Assembly: GCA_039621445.1 (NCBI GenBank)
Contig: CP154955.1
Location: forward strand, 47,143,540 to 47,207,539
DNA: 64,000 nucleotides
Reading direction: 5' to 3'
Origin: Euglena gracilis
Taxonomy: Eukaryota > Euglenida > Euglenophyceae > Euglenales
Below, piece after piece: positions 24,201 through 39,200 of this stretch. Made by a program: the position numbers and the translations under genes. Below the pieces are notes generated by a model. That model was not told the DNA's origin and ran no database searches. It saw only the letters and a list, made by a program, of their open reading frames with translations. Position 1 is the stretch's first letter. Every line of letters begins with the position of its first letter.

Positions 24201-27200
24201 TGCCAGCAGTCACCATCAACCATTGGGCCAGTTCTGCCACACAGTCCCCACCGCATCTCGGTGTCAGCAACAACACGCCGCACAGCTGGAGCACGGCGTG
24301 TGATTATAACACCTCCAGCGGCGAACGGCTCTATTGTGCCACCTGGGCTGTGGGCTGACGCTGCCTGGCACCCACAAAAAGGCCGAAAAACGCCCCCTGT
24401 GCCTAAGGGCAGACCCCCACAGCGTGGCTGGTGTCGACAAAGCTTGCCGAACCACCTCCCCCACCCCCCGCAAAGTCGCCCGGCAGGGCCATCGGAGTCG
24501 AAACCTCTGCGCTCAGATGGTTAGGGGGGGGGGGTGCCGCAGAACTGTGGCCAGCACTCCGACCCACCTCCGGGAAACCTGGCGCTGGGGCCGCTGCACT
24601 CCGGTGATCCCACCCCGCATCTGGGTGCCCACTAACCGCCATTGCGCAGCACCTGTGCTGCCACAGCTCCTCGGTGCACCGCCATATGACACAGCCCAAT
24701 GTCAAAAGAGCACAACCTCCCAAACGCCATACCAGCCGGCTGGGACAACGGGGCTGTGGGTTGTCATGCATTGCACCCGTCTCACTGCCCTGCTGGCCCT
24801 GTGTGCCTTGCAACCATTACGATTTGTCGCCCACCCTTCCATGTAGGGGTTGGAGCACCGCCCTACAGCAGCTCCGTGCACAGCCCCTGCTGTACTGAAC
24901 TAATTCTGAACCCCCCTCCCTGCCAGCAGTCACCATCAACCATTGGGCCAGTTCTGCCACACAGTCCCCACCGCATCTCGGTGTCAGCAACAACACGCCG
25001 CACAGCTGGAGCACGGCGTGTGATTATAACACCTCCAGCGAACGGCTCTATTGTGCCACCTGGGCTGTGGGCTGATGCTGCCTGGCACTCACCAAAGGCC
25101 GAAAAAGTCACCTGTGCCTAAGGGCAGACCCCCACAGCGTGACTGGTGTCGACAAAGCTTGCCGAACCACCTCCCCCACCCCCCGCAAAGTCGCCCGGCA
25201 GGGCCATCGGAGTCGAAACCTCTGCACTCAGATGGTTAGGGGGGGGGGGGTGCCGCAGAACTGTGACCAGCACTCCGACCCACCTCCGGGAAACCTGGCG
25301 CTGGGGCCGCTGCACTCCGGTGATCCCACCCCGCATCTGGGTGCCCACTAACCGCCATTGCGCAGCACCTGTGCTGCCACAGCTCCTCGGTGCACCGCCA
25401 TATGACACAGCCCAATGTCAAAAGAGCACAACCTCCCAAACGCCATACCAGCCGGCTGGGACAACGGGGTTGTGGGTTGTCATGCATTGCACCCGTCTCA
25501 CTGCCCTGCGGGCCCTGGGTGCCTTGCAACCATTACGATTCGTCGCCCACCCTTCCATGTAGGGGTTGGAGCACCGCCCTACAGCAGCTCCGTGCACAGC
25601 CCCTGCTGTACTGAACTAATTCTGAACCCCCCTCCCTACCAGCAGTCACCATCAACCATTGGGCCAGTTCTGCCACACAGTCCCCACCGCATCTCGGTGT
25701 CAGCAACAACACGCCGCACAGCTGGAGCACGGCGTGTGATTATAACACCTCCAGCGAACGGCTCTATTGTGCCACCTGGGCTGTGGGCTGATGCTGCCTG
25801 GCACTCACCAAAGGCCGAAAAAGCCACCTGTGCCTAAGGGCAGACCCCCACAGCGTGACTGGTGTCGACAAAGCTTGCCGAACCACCTCCCCCACCCCCC
25901 GCAAAGTCGCCCGGCAGGGCCATCGGAGTCGAAACCTCTGCACTCAGATGGTTAGGGGGGGGGGGGTGCCGCAGAACTGTGACCAGCACTCCGACCCACC
26001 TCGGGGAAACCTGGCGCTGGGGCCGCTGCACTCCAGTGATCCCACCCCGCATCTGGGTGCCCACTAACCGCCATTGCGCAGCACCTGTGCTGCCACAGCT
26101 CCTCGGTGCACCGCCATATGACACAGCCCAATGTCAAAAGAGCACAACCTCCCAAACGCCATACCAGCCGGCTGGGACAACGGGGTTGTGGGTTGTCATG
26201 CATTGCACCCGTCTCACTGCCCTGCTGGCCCTGGGTGCCTTGCAACCATTACGATTCGTCGCCCACCCTTCCATGAGGGGGTTGGAGCACCGCCCTACAG
26301 CAGCTCCGTGCACAGCCCCTGCTGTACTGAACTAATTCTGAACCCCCCTCCCTGCCAGCAGTCACCATCAACCATTTGGCCAGTTCTGCCACACAATCCC
26401 CACCGCATCTCGGTGTCAGCAACAACACGCCGCACAGCTGGAGCACGGCGTGTGATTATAACACCTCCAGCGGCGAACGGCTCTATTGTGCCACCTGGGC
26501 TGTGGGCTGACGCTGCCTGGCACCCACAAAAAGGCCGAAAAACGCCCCCTGTGCCTAAGGGCAGACCCCCACAGCGTGACTGGTGTCGACAAAGCTTGCC
26601 GAACCACCTCCCCCACCCCCCGCAAAGTCGCCCGGCAGGGCCATCGGAGTCGAAACCTCTGCGCTCAGATGGTTAGGGGGGGGGGGGGGGGGGGGGGGGG
26701 GCGCAGAATCTTTGAACCAGCCCTCCGACCCACCTCCGGGAAACCTGGCGCTGGGGCCGCTGCACTCCGGTGATCCCACCCCGCATCTGGGTGCCCACTA
26801 ACCGCCATTGCGCAGCACCTGTGCTGCCACAGCTCCTCGGTGCACCGCCATATGACACAGCCCAATGTCAAAAGAGCACAACCTCCCAAACGCCATACCA
26901 GCCGGCTGGGACAACGGGGCTGTGGGTTGTCATGCATTGCACCCGTCTCACTGCCCTGCTGGCCCTGTGTGCCTTGCAACCATTACGATTTGTCGCCCAC
27001 CCTTCCATGAGGGGGTTGGAGCACCGCCCTACAGCAGCTCCGTGCACAGCCCCTGCTGTACTGAACTAATTCTGAACCCCCCTCCCTACCAGCAGTCACC
27101 ATCAACCATTGGGCCAGTTCTGCCACACAGTCCCCACCGCATCTCGGTGTCAGCAACAACACGCCGCACAGCTGGAGCACGGCGTGTGATTATAACACCT

Positions 27201-30200
27201 CCAGCGAACGGCTCTATTGTGCCACCTGGGCTGTGGGCTGATGCTGCCTGGCACTCACCAAAGGCCGAAAAAGCCACCTGTGCCTAAGGGCAGACCCCCA
27301 CAGCGTGACTGGTGTCGGCAAAGCTTGCCGAACCACCTCCCCCACCCCCCGCAAAGTCGCCCGGCAGGGCCATCGGAGTCGAAACCTCTGCACTCAGATG
27401 GTTAGGGGGGGGGGGTGCCGCAGAACTGTGACCAGCACTCCGACCCACCTCCGGGAAACCTGGCGCTGGGGCCGCTGCACTCCGGTGATCCCACCCCGCA
27501 TCTGGGTGCCCACTAACCGCCATTGCGCAGCACCTGTGCTGCCACAGCTCCTCGGTGCACCGCCATATGACACAGCCCAATGTCAAAAGAGCACAACCTC
27601 CCAAACGCCATACCAGCCGGCTGGGACAACGGGGTTGTGGGTTGTCATGCATTGCACCCGTCTCACTGCCCTGCGGGCCCTGGGTGCCTTGCAACCATTA
27701 CGATTCGTCGCCCACCCTTCCATGTAGGGGTTGGAGCACCGCCCTACAGCAGCTCCGTGCACAGCCCCTGCTGTACTGAACTAATTCTGAACCCCCCTCC
27801 CTACCAGCAGTCACCATCAACCATTGGGCCAGTTCTGCCACACAGTCCCCACCGCATCTCGGTGTCAGCAACAACACGCCGCACAGCTGGAGCACGGCGT
27901 GTGAATATAACACCTCCAGCGAACGGCTCTATTGTGCCACCTGGGCTGTGGGCTGATGCTGCCTGGCACTCACCAAAGGCCGAAAAAGCCACCTGTGCCT
28001 AAGGGCAGACCCCCACAGCGTGGCTGGTGTCGACAAAGCTTGCCGAACCACCTCCCCCCCCCCCCCCGCAAAGTCGCCCGGCAGGGCCATCGGAGTCGAA
28101 ACCTCTGCGCTCAGATGGTTAGGGGGGGGGGTGCCGCAGAACTGTGACCAGCACTCCGACCCACCTCCGGGAAACCTGGCGCTGGGGCCGCTGCACTCCG
28201 GTGATCCCACCCCGCATCTGGGTGCCCACTAACCGCCATTGCGCAGCACCTGTGCTGCCACAGCTCCTCGGTGCACCGCCATATGACACAGCCCAATGTC
28301 AAAAGAGCACAACCTCCCAAACGCCATACCAGCCGGCTGGGACAACGGGGTTGTGGGTTGTCATGCATTGCACCCGTCTCACTGCCCTGCTGGCCCTGGG
28401 TGCCTTGCAACCATTACGAGTCGTCGCCCACCCTTCCATGAGGGGGTTGGAGCACCGCCCTACAGCAGCTCCGTGCACAGCCCCTGCTGTACTGAACTAA
28501 TTCTGAACCCCCCTCCCTGCCAGCAGTCACCATCAACCATTGGGCCAGTTCTGCCACACAGTCCCCACCGCATCTCGGTGTCAGCAACAACACGCCGCAC
28601 AGCTGGAGCACGGCGTGTGATTATAACACCTCCAGCGAACGGCTCTATTGTGCCACCTGGGCTGTGGGCTGATGCTGCCTGGCACTCACCAAAGGCCGAA
28701 AAAGCCACCTGTGCCTAAGGGCAGACCCCCACAGCGTGACTGGTGTCGACAAAGCTTGCCGAACCACCTCCCCCACCCCCCGCAAAGTCGCCCGGCAGGG
28801 CCATCGGAGTCGAAACCTCTGCACTCAGATGGTTAGGGGGGGGGGGTGCCGCAGAACTGTGACCAGCACTCCGACCCACCTCGGGGAAACCTGGCGCTGG
28901 GGCCGCTGCACTCCAGTGATCCCACCCCGCATCTGGGTGCCCACTAACCGCCATTGCGCAGCACCTGTGCTGCCACAGCTCCTCGGTGCACCGCCATATG
29001 ACACAGCCCAATGTCAAAAGAGCACAACCTCCCAAACGCCATACCAGCCGGCTGGGACAACGGGGTTGTGGGTTGTCATGCATTGCACCCGTCTCACTGC
29101 CCTGCTGGCCCTGGGTGCCTTGCAACCATTACGATTTGTCGCCCACCCTTCCATGTAGGGGTTGGAGCACCGCCCTACAGCAGCTCCGTGCACAGCCCCT
29201 GCTGTACTGAACTAATTCTGAACCCCCCTCCCTGCCAGCAGTCACCATCAACCATTGGGCCAGTTCTGCCACACAGTCCCCACCGCATCTCGGTGTCAGC
29301 AACAACACGCCGCACAGCTGGAGCACGGCGTGTGATTATAACACCTCCAGCGAACGGCTCTATTGTGCCACCTGGGCTGTGGGCTGATGCTGCCTGGCAC
29401 TCACCAAAGGCCGAAAAAGCCACCTGTGCCTAAGGGCAGACCCCCACAGCGTGACTGGTGTCGACAAAGCTTGCCGAACCACCTCCCCCACCCCCCGCAA
29501 AGTCGCCCGGCAGGGCCATCGGAGTCGAAACCTCTGCACTCAGATGGTTAGGGGGGGGGGGTGCCGCAGAACTGTGACCAGCACTCCGACCCACCTCCGG
29601 GAAACCTGGCGCTGGGGCCGCTGCACTCCGGTGATCCCACCCCGCATCTGGGTGCCCACTAACCGCCATTGCGCAGCACCTGTGCCGCCACAGCTCCTCG
29701 GTGCACCGCCATATGACACAGCCCAATGTCAAAAGAGCACAACCTCCCAAACGCCATACCAGCCGGCTGGGACAACGGGGTTGTGGGTTGTCAGGCATTG
29801 CACCCGTCTCACTGCCCTGCTGGCCCTGGGTGCCTTGCAACCATTACGATTCGTCGCCCACCCTTCCATGAGGGGGTTGGAGCACCGCCCTACAGCAGCT
29901 CCGTGCACAGCCCCTGCTGTACTGAACTAATTCTGAACCCCCCTCCCTGCCAGCAGTCACCATCAACCATTTGGCCAGTTCTGCCACACAGTCCCCACCG
30001 CATCTCGGTGTCAGCAACAACACGCCGCACAGCTGGAGCACGGCGTGTGATTATAACACCTCCAGCGAACGGCTCTATTGTGCCACCTGGGCTGTGGGCT
30101 GACGCTGCCTGGCACCCACAAAAAGGCCGAAAAACGCCCCCAGTGCCCAAGGGCAGACCCCCACAGCGTGGCTGGTGTCGACAAAGCTTGCCGAACCACC

Positions 30201-33200
30201 TCCCCCACCCCCCGCAAAGTCGCCGAGCAGGGCCATCGGAGTCGAAACTTCTGCGCTCAGATGGTTAGGGGGGGGGGTGCCGCAGAACTGTGACCAGCAC
30301 TCCGACCCACCTCCGGGAAACCTGGCGCTGGGGCCGCTGCACTCCGGTGATCCCACCCCGCATCTGGGTGCCCACTAACCGCCATTGCGCAGCACCTGTG
30401 CTGCCACAGCTCCTCGGTGCACCGCCATATGACACAGCCCAATGTCAAAAGAGCACAACCTCCCAAACGCCATACCAGCCGGCTGGGACAACGGGGTTGT
30501 GGGTTGTCAGGCATTGCACCCGTCTCACTGCCCTGCTGGCCCTGGGTGCCTTGCAACCATTACGAGTCGTCGCCCACCCTTCCATGAGGGGGTTGGAGCA
30601 CCGCCCTACAGCAGCTCCGTGCACAGCCCCTGCTGTACTGAACTAATTCTGAACCCCCCTCCCTGCCAGCAGTCACCATCAACCATTTGGCCAGTTCTGC
30701 CACACAATCCCCACCGCATCTCGGTGTCAGCAACAACACGCCGCACAGCTGGAGCACGGCGTGTGATTATAACACCTCCAGCGAACGGCTCTATTGTGCC
30801 ACCTGGGCTGTGGGCTGACGCTGCCTGGCACTCACCAAAGGCCGAAAAAGCCCCCAGTGCCCAAGGGCAGACCCCCACAGCGTGGCTGGTGTCGATAAAG
30901 CTTGCCGAACCACCTCCCCCCCCCCACGTAAAGTCGCCCGGCAGGGCCATCGGAGTCGAAACCTCTGCGCTCAGATGGGTAGGGGGGGGGGGGTGCCGCA
31001 GAACTGTGACCAGCACTCCGACCCACCTCCGGGAAACCTGGCGCTGGGGCCGCTGCACTCCGGTGATCCCACCCCGCATCTGGGTGCCCACTAACCGCCA
31101 TTGCGCAGCACCTGTGCTGCCACAGCTCCTCGGTGCACCGCCATATGACACAGCCCAATGTCAAAAAAGCACAACCTCCCAAACGCCATACCAGCCGGCT
31201 GGGACAACGGGGCTGTGGGTTGTCACGCATTGCACCCGTCTCACTGCCCTGCTGGCCCTGGGTGCCTTGCAACCATTACGATTCGTCGCCCACCCTTCCA
31301 TGGAGGGGTTGGAGCACCGCCCTACAGCAGCTCCGTGCACAGCCCCTGCTGTACTGAACTAATTCTGAACCCCCCTCCCTGCCAGCAGTCACCATCAACC
31401 ATTTGGCCAGTTCTGCCACACAATCCCCACCGCATCTCGGTGTCAGCAACAACACGCCGCACAGCTGGAGCACGGCGTGTGATTATAGCACCTCCAGCGA
31501 ACGGCTCTATTGTGCCACCTGGGCTGTGGGCTGACGCTGCCTGGCACCCAGAAAAAGGGCGAAAAACGCCCCCAGTGCCCAAGGGCAGACCCCCACAGCG
31601 TGGCTGGTGTCGACAAAGCTTGCTGAACCACCTCCCCCCCCCCCGTAAAATGCCCGGCAGGGCCATCGGAGTCGAAACCTCTGCGCTCAGATGGTTAGGG
31701 GGGGGGGGGGTGCCGCAGAACTGTGACCAGCACTCCGACCCACCTCCGGGAAACCTGGCGCTGGGGCCGCTGCACTCCGGTGATCCCACCCCGCATCTGG
31801 GTGCCCACTAACCGCCATTGCGCAGCACCTGTGCTGCCACAGCTCCTCGGTGCACCGCCATATGACACAGCCCAATGTCAAAAGAGCACAACCTCCCAAA
31901 CGCCATACCAGCCGGCTGGGACAACGGGGTTGTGGGTTGTCAGGCATTGCACCCGTCTCACTGCCCTGCTGGCCCTGGGTGCCTTGCAACCATTACGATT
32001 CGTCGCCCACCCTTCCATGAGGGGGTTGGAGCACCGCCCTACAGCAGCTCCGTGCACAGCCCCTGCTGTACTGAACTAATTCTGAACCCCCCTCCCTGCC
32101 AGCAGTCACCATCAACCATTTGGCCAGTTCTGCCACACAGTCCCCACCGCATCTCGGTGTCAGCAACAACACGCCGCACAGCTGGAGCACGGCGTGTGAT
32201 TATAACACCTCCAGCGAACGGCTCTATTGTGCCACCTGGGCTGTGGGCTGACGCTGCCTGGCACTCACCAAAGGCCGAAAAAGCCCCCAGTGCCCAAGGG
32301 CAGAACCCCACAGCGTGGCTGGTGTCGATAAAGCTTGCCGAACCACTTCCCCCACCCCACGTAAAGTCGCCCGGCAGGGCCATCGGAGTCGAAACCTCTG
32401 CGCTCAGATGGGTAGGGGGGGGGGGTGCCGCAGAACTGTGACCAGCACTCCGACCCACCTCCGGGAAACCTGGCGCTGGGGCCGCTGCACTCCGGTGATC
32501 CCACCCCGCATCTGGGTGCCCACTAACCGCCATTGCGCAGCACCTGTGCTGCCACAGCTCCTCGGTGCACCGCCATATGACACAGCCCAATGTCCAAAAA
32601 GCACAACCTCCCAAACGCCATACCAGCCGGCTGGGACAACGGGGCTGTGGGTTGTCACGCATTGCACCCGTCTCACTGCCCTGCTGGCCCTGGGTGCCTT
32701 GCAACCATTACGATTCGTCGCCCACCCTTCCATGGAGGGGTTGGAGCACCGCCCTACAGCAGCTCCGTGCACAGCCCCTGCTGTACTGAACTAATTCTGA
32801 ACCCCCCTCCCTGCCAGCAGTCACCATCAACCATTTGGCCAGTTCTGCCACACAATCCCCACCGCATCTCGGTGTCAGCAACAACACGCCGCACAGCTGG
32901 AGCACGGCGTGTGATTATAACACCTCCAGCGAACGGCTCTATTGTGCCACCTGGGCTGTGGGCTGACGCTGCCTGGCACCCAGAAAAAGGCCGAAAAACG
33001 CCCCCAGTGCCCAAGGGCAGACCCCCACAGCGTGGCTGGTGTCGACAAAGCTTGCCGAACCACCTCCCCCCCCCCCCCCGCAAAGTCGCCCGGCAGGGCC
33101 ATCGGAGTCGAAACCTCTGCGGATGGGGGGGGGGCGTGCCGCAGAACTGTGACCAGCACTCCGACCCACCTCCGGGAAACCTGGCGCTGGGGCCGCTGCA

Positions 33201-36200
33201 CTCCGGTGATCCCACCCCGCATCTGGGTGCCCACTAACCGCCATTGCGCAGCACCTGTGCTGCCACAGCTCCTCGGTGCACCGCCATATGACACAGCCCA
33301 ATGTCAAAAGAGCACAACCTCCCAAACGCCATACCAGCCGGCTGGGACAACGGGGTTGTGGGTTGTCAGGCATTGCACCCGTCTCACTGCCCTGCTGGCC
33401 CTGGGTGCCTTGCAACCATTACGAGTCGTCGCCCACCCTTCCATGAGGGGGTTGGAGCACCGCCCTACAGCAGCTCCGTGCACAGCCCCTGCTGTACTGA
33501 ACTAATTCTGAACCCCCCTCCCTGCCAGCAGTCACCATCAACCATTTGGCCAGTTCTGCCACACAGTCCCCACCGCATCTCGGTGTCAGCAACAACACGC
33601 CGCACAGCTGGAGCACGGCGTGTGATTATAACACCTCCAGCGAACGGCTCTATTGTGCCACCTGGGCTGTGGGCTGACGCTGCCTGGCACTCACCAAAGG
33701 CCGAAAACGCCCCCAGTGCCCAAGGGCAGAACCCCACAGCGTGGCTGGTGTCGATAAAGCTTGCCGAACCACTTCCCCCACCCCACGTAAAGTCGCCCGG
33801 CAGGGCCATCGGAGTCGAAACCTCTGCGCTCAGATGGGTAGGGGGGGGGGTGCCGCAGAACTGTGACCAGCACTCCGACCCACCTCCGGGAAACCTGGCG
33901 CTGGGGCCGCTGCACTCCGGTGATCCCACCCCGCATCTGGGTGCCCACTAACCGCCATTGCGCAGCACCTGTGCTGCCACAGCTCCTCGGTGCACCGCCA
34001 TATGACACAGCCCAATGTCAAAAAAGCACAACCTCCCAAACGCCATACCAGCCGGCTGGGACAACGGGGCTGTGGGTTGTCACGCATTGCACCCGTCTCA
34101 CTGCCCTGCTGGCCCTGGGTGCCTTGCAACCATTACGATTCGTCGCCCACCCTTCCATGGAGGGGTTGGAGCACCGCCCTACAGCAGCTCCGTGCACAGC
34201 CCCTGCTGTACTGAACTAATTCTGAACCCCCCTCCCTGCCAGCAGTCACCATCAACCATTTGGCCAGTTCTGCCACACAGTCCCCACCGCATCTCGGTGT
34301 CAGCAACAACACGCCGCACAGCTGGAGCACGGCGTGTGATTATAACACCTCCAGCGAACGGCTCTATTGTGCCACCTGGGCTGTGGGCTGACGCTGCCTG
34401 GCACCCAGAAAAAGGCCGAAAAACGCCCCCAGTGCCCAAGGGCAGACCCCCACAGCTTGGCTGGTGTCGACAAAGCTTGCCGAACCACCTCCCCCACCCC
34501 CCCGTAAAATGATCGACAGGGCCATCGGAGTCGAAACCTCTGCGCTCAGATGGGTAGGGGGGGGGGTGCCGCAGAACTGTGACCAGCACTCCGACCCACC
34601 TCCGGGAAACCTGGCGCTGGGGCCGCTGCACTCCGGTGATCCCACCCCGCATCTGGGTGCCCACTAACCGCCATTGCGCAGCACCTGTGCTGCCACAGCT
34701 CCTCGGTGCACCGCCATATGACACAGCCCAATGTCAAAAAAGCACAACCTCCCAAACGCCATACCAGCCGGCTGGGACAACGGGGCTGTGGGTTGTCATG
34801 CATTGCACCCGTCTCACTGCCCTGCTGGCCCTGGGTGCCTTGCAACCATTACGAGTCGTCGCCCACCCTTCCATGAGGGGGTTGGAGCACCGCCCTACAG
34901 CAGCTCCGTGCACAGCCCCTGCTGTACTGAACTAATTCTGAACCCCCCTCCCTGCCAGCAGTCACCATCAACCATTTGGCCAGTTCTGCCACACAGTCCC
35001 CACCGCATCTCGGTGTCAGCAACAACACGCCGCACAGCTGGAGCACGGCGTGTGATTATAACACCTCCAGCGAACGGCTCTATTGTGCCACCTGGGCTGT
35101 GGGCTGACGCTGCCTGGCACTCACCAAAGGCCGAAAAAGCCCCCAGTGCCCAAGGGCAGACCCCCACAGCTTGGCTGGTGTCGACAAAGCTTGCCGAACC
35201 ACCTCCCCCACCCCCCCGTAAAATGATCGACAGGGCCATCGGAGTCGAAACCTCTGCGCTCAGATGGGTAGGGGGGGGGGGTGCCGCAGAACTGTGACCA
35301 GCACTCCGACCCACCTCCGGGAAACCTGGCGCTGGGGCCGCTGCACTCCGGTGATCCCACCCCGCATCTGGGTGCCCACTAACCGCCATTGCGCAGCACC
35401 TGTGCTGCCACAGCTCCTCGGTGCACCGCCATATGACACAGCCCAATGTCAAAAAAGCACAACCTCCCAAACGCCATACCAGCCGGCTGGGACAACGGGG
35501 CTGTGGGTTGTCACGCATTGCACCCGTCTCACTGCCCTGCTGGCCCTGGGTGCCTTGCAACCATTACGATTCGTCGCCCACCCTTCCATGGAGGGGTTGG
35601 AGCACCGCCCTACAGCAGCTCCGTGCACAGCCCCTGCTGTACTGAACTAATTCTGAACCCCCCTCCCTGCCAGCAGTCACCATCAACCATTTGGCCAGTT
35701 CTGCCACACAGTCCCCACCGCATCTCGGTGTCAGCAACAACACGCCGCACAGCTGGAGCACGGCGTGTGATTATAACACCTCCAGCGAACGGCTCTATTG
35801 TGCCACCTGGGCTGTGGGCTGACGCTGCCTGGCACCCAGAAAAAGGCCGAAAAACGCCCCCAGTGCCCAAGGGCAGACCCCCACAGCTTGGCTGGTGTCG
35901 ACAAAGCTTGCCGAACCACCTCCCCCACCCCCCCGTAAAATGATCGACAGGGCCATCGGAGTCGAAACCTCTGCGCTCAGATGGGTAGGGGGGGGGGGGT
36001 GCCGCAGAACTGTGACCAGCACTCCGACCCACCTCCGGGAAACCTGGCGCTGGGGCCGCTGCACTCCGGTGATCCCACCCCGCATCTGGGTGCCCACTAA
36101 CCGCCATTGCGCAGCACCTGTGCTGCCACAGCTCCTCGGTGCACCGCCATATGACACAGCCCAATGTCAAAAAAGCACAACCTCCCAAACGCCATACCAG

Positions 36201-39200
36201 CCGGCTGGGACAACGGGGCTGTGGGTTGTCATGCATTGCACCCGTCTCACTGCCCTGCTGGCCCTGGGTGCCTTGCAACCATTACGAGTCGTCGCCCACC
36301 CTTCCATGAGGGGGTTGGAGCACCGCCCTACAGCAGCTCCGTGCACAGCCCCTGCTGTACTGAACTAATTCTGAACCCCCCTCCCTGCCAGCAGTCACCA
36401 TCAACCATTTGGCCAGTTCTGCCACACAGTCCCCACCGCATCTCGGTGTCAGCAACAACACGCCGCACAGCTGGAGCACGGCGTGTGATTATAACACCTC
36501 CAGCGAACGGCTCTATTGTGCCACCTGGGCTGTGGGCTGACGCTGCCTGGCACCCACAAAAAGGCCGAAAAACGCCCCCAGTGCCCAAGGGCAGACCCCC
36601 ACAGCTTGGCTGGTGTCGATAAAGCTTGCCGAACCACTTCCCCCCCCCCCCACGTAAAGTGCCCGGCAGGGCCATCGGAGTCGAAACCTCTGCGCTCAGA
36701 TGGGTAGGGGGGGGGGGTGCCGCAGAACTGTGACCAGCACTCCGACCCACCTCCGGGAAACCTGGCGCTGGGGCCGCTGCACTCCGGTGATCCCACCCCG
36801 CATCTGGGTGCCCACTAACCGCCATTGCGCAGCACCTGTGCTGCCACAGCTCCTCGGTGCACCGCCATATGACACAGCCCAATGTCAAAAAAGCACAACC
36901 TCCCAAACGCCATACCAGCCGGCTGGGACAACGGGGCTGTGGGTTGTCATGCATTGCACCCGTCTCACTGCCCTGCTGGCCCTGGGTGCCTTGCAACCAT
37001 TACGAGTCGTCGCCCACCCTTCCATGAGGGGGTTGGAGCACCGCCCTACAGCAGCTCCGTGCACAGCCCCTGCTGTACTGAACTAATTCTGAACCCCCCT
37101 CCCTACTAGCAGTCACCATCAACCATTTGGCCAGCTCTGCCACACAGTCCCCACCGCATCTCGGTGTCAGCAACAACACGCCGCACAGCTGGAGCACGGC
37201 GTGTGATTATAACACCTCCAGCGAACGGCTCTATTGTGCCACCTGGGCTGTGGGCTAAGGCTGCCTGGCACTCACCAAAAGCCGAAAAACGCCCCCAGTG
37301 CACAAGGGCAGACCCCCACAGCTTGACACAGCTTGCCGAACCACCTCCCCCACCCCCCGTAAAGTGCCCGGCAGGGCCATCGGAGTCGAAACCTCTGCGC
37401 TCAGATGGGTAGGGGGGGGGGGGCGCAGAACTGTGACCAGCACTCCGACCCACCTCCGGGAAACCTGGCGCTGGGGCCGCTGCACTCCGGTGATCCCACC
37501 CCGCATCTGGGTGCCCACTAACCGCCATTGCGCAGCACCTGTGCTGCCACAGCTCCTCGGTGCACCGCCATATGACACAGCCCAATGTCAAAAGAGCACA
37601 ACCTCCCAAACGCCATACCAGCCAGCTGGGACAACGGGGCTGTGGGTTGTCATGCATTGCACCCGTCTCACTGCCCTGCTGGCCCTGGGTGCCTTGCAAC
37701 CATTACGATTCGTCGCCCACCCTTCCATGAGGGGGTTGGAGCACCGCCCTACAGCAGCTCCGTGCACAGCCCCTGCTGTACTGAACTAATTCTGAACCCC
37801 CCTCCCTGCCAGCAGTCACCATCAACCATTTGGCCAGTTCTGCCACACAGTCCCCACCGCATCTCGGTGTCAGCAACAACACGCCGCACAGCTGGAGCAC
37901 GGCGTGTGATTATAACACCTCCAGCGAACGGCTCTATTGTGCCACCTGGGCTGTGGGCTGACGCTGCCTGGCACCCACAAAAAGGCCGAAAAACGCCCCC
38001 AGTGCCCAAGGGCAGACCCCCACAGCGTGGCTGGTGTCGACAAAGCTTGCCGAACCACCTCCCCCACCCCCCGCAAAGTCGCCCGGCAGGGCCATCGGAG
38101 TCGAAACCTCTGCACTCAGATGGTTAGGGGGGGGGATGTTTTTTTTTTTGTTTGTTTCTATGGTTTTTTTTTTTTGGGGGGTGGGGGGGTTTTTTTTTTT
38201 TTGTTTTTTTTTGTTTTGGCCGCAGAACTGTGACCAGCACTCTGGCCCCTGGCGCTGGGGCCGCTGCACTCCGGTGATCCCACCCCGCATCTGGGTGCCC
38301 ACTAACCGCCATTGCGCAGCACCTGTGCTGCCACAGCTCCTCGGTGCACCGCCATATGACACAGCCCAATGTCAAAAGAGCACAACCTCCCAAACGCCAT
38401 ACCAGCCGGCTGGGACAACGGGGTTGTGGGTTGTCAGGCATTGCACCCGTCTCACTGCCCTGCTGGCCCTGGGTGCCTTGCAACCAGTACGATTTGTCGC
38501 CCACCCTTCCATGTAGGGGTTGGAGCACCGCCCTACAGCAGCTCCGTGCACAGCCCCTGCTGTACTGAACTAATTCTGAACCCCCCTCCCTGCCAGCAGT
38601 CACCATCAACCATTTGGCCAGTTCTGCCACACAATCCCCACCGCATCTCGGTGTCAGCAACAACACGCCGCACAGCTGGAGCACAGCGTGTGATTATAAC
38701 ACCTCCAGCGAACGGCTCTATTGTGCCACCTGGGCTGTGGGCTGACGCTGCCTGGCACTCACCAAAGGCCGCAAAAGCCCCCAGTGCCCAAGGGCAGAAC
38801 CCCACAGCGTGGCTGGTGTCGATGAAGCTTGCCGAACCACTTCCCCCACCCCCCACGTAAAGTGCCCGGCAGGGCCATCGGAGTCGAAACCTCTGCGCTC
38901 AGATGGGTAGGGGGGGGGGGGTGCCGCAGAATTGTGACCAGCACTCCGACCCACCTCCGGGTAACCTGGCGCTGGGGCCGCTGCACTCCGGTGATCCCAC
39001 CCCGCATCTGGGTGCCCACTAACCGCCATTGCGCAGCACCTGTGCTGCCACAGCTCCTCGGTGCACCGCCATATGACACAGCCCAATGTCAAAAAAGCAC
39101 AACCTCCCAAACGCCATACCAGCCGGCTGGGACAACGGGGCTGTGGGTTGTCACGCATTGCACTCGTCTTACTGCCCTGCTGGCCCTGGGTGCCTTGCAA

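Noticed and set aside
30442-31362. 306-codon open frame across a satellite junction, and equivalents in other copies
   Set aside because: GC-rich satellite is open in several frames. Frame is lost between copies through G-run length changes, and no domain or codon bias is evident.
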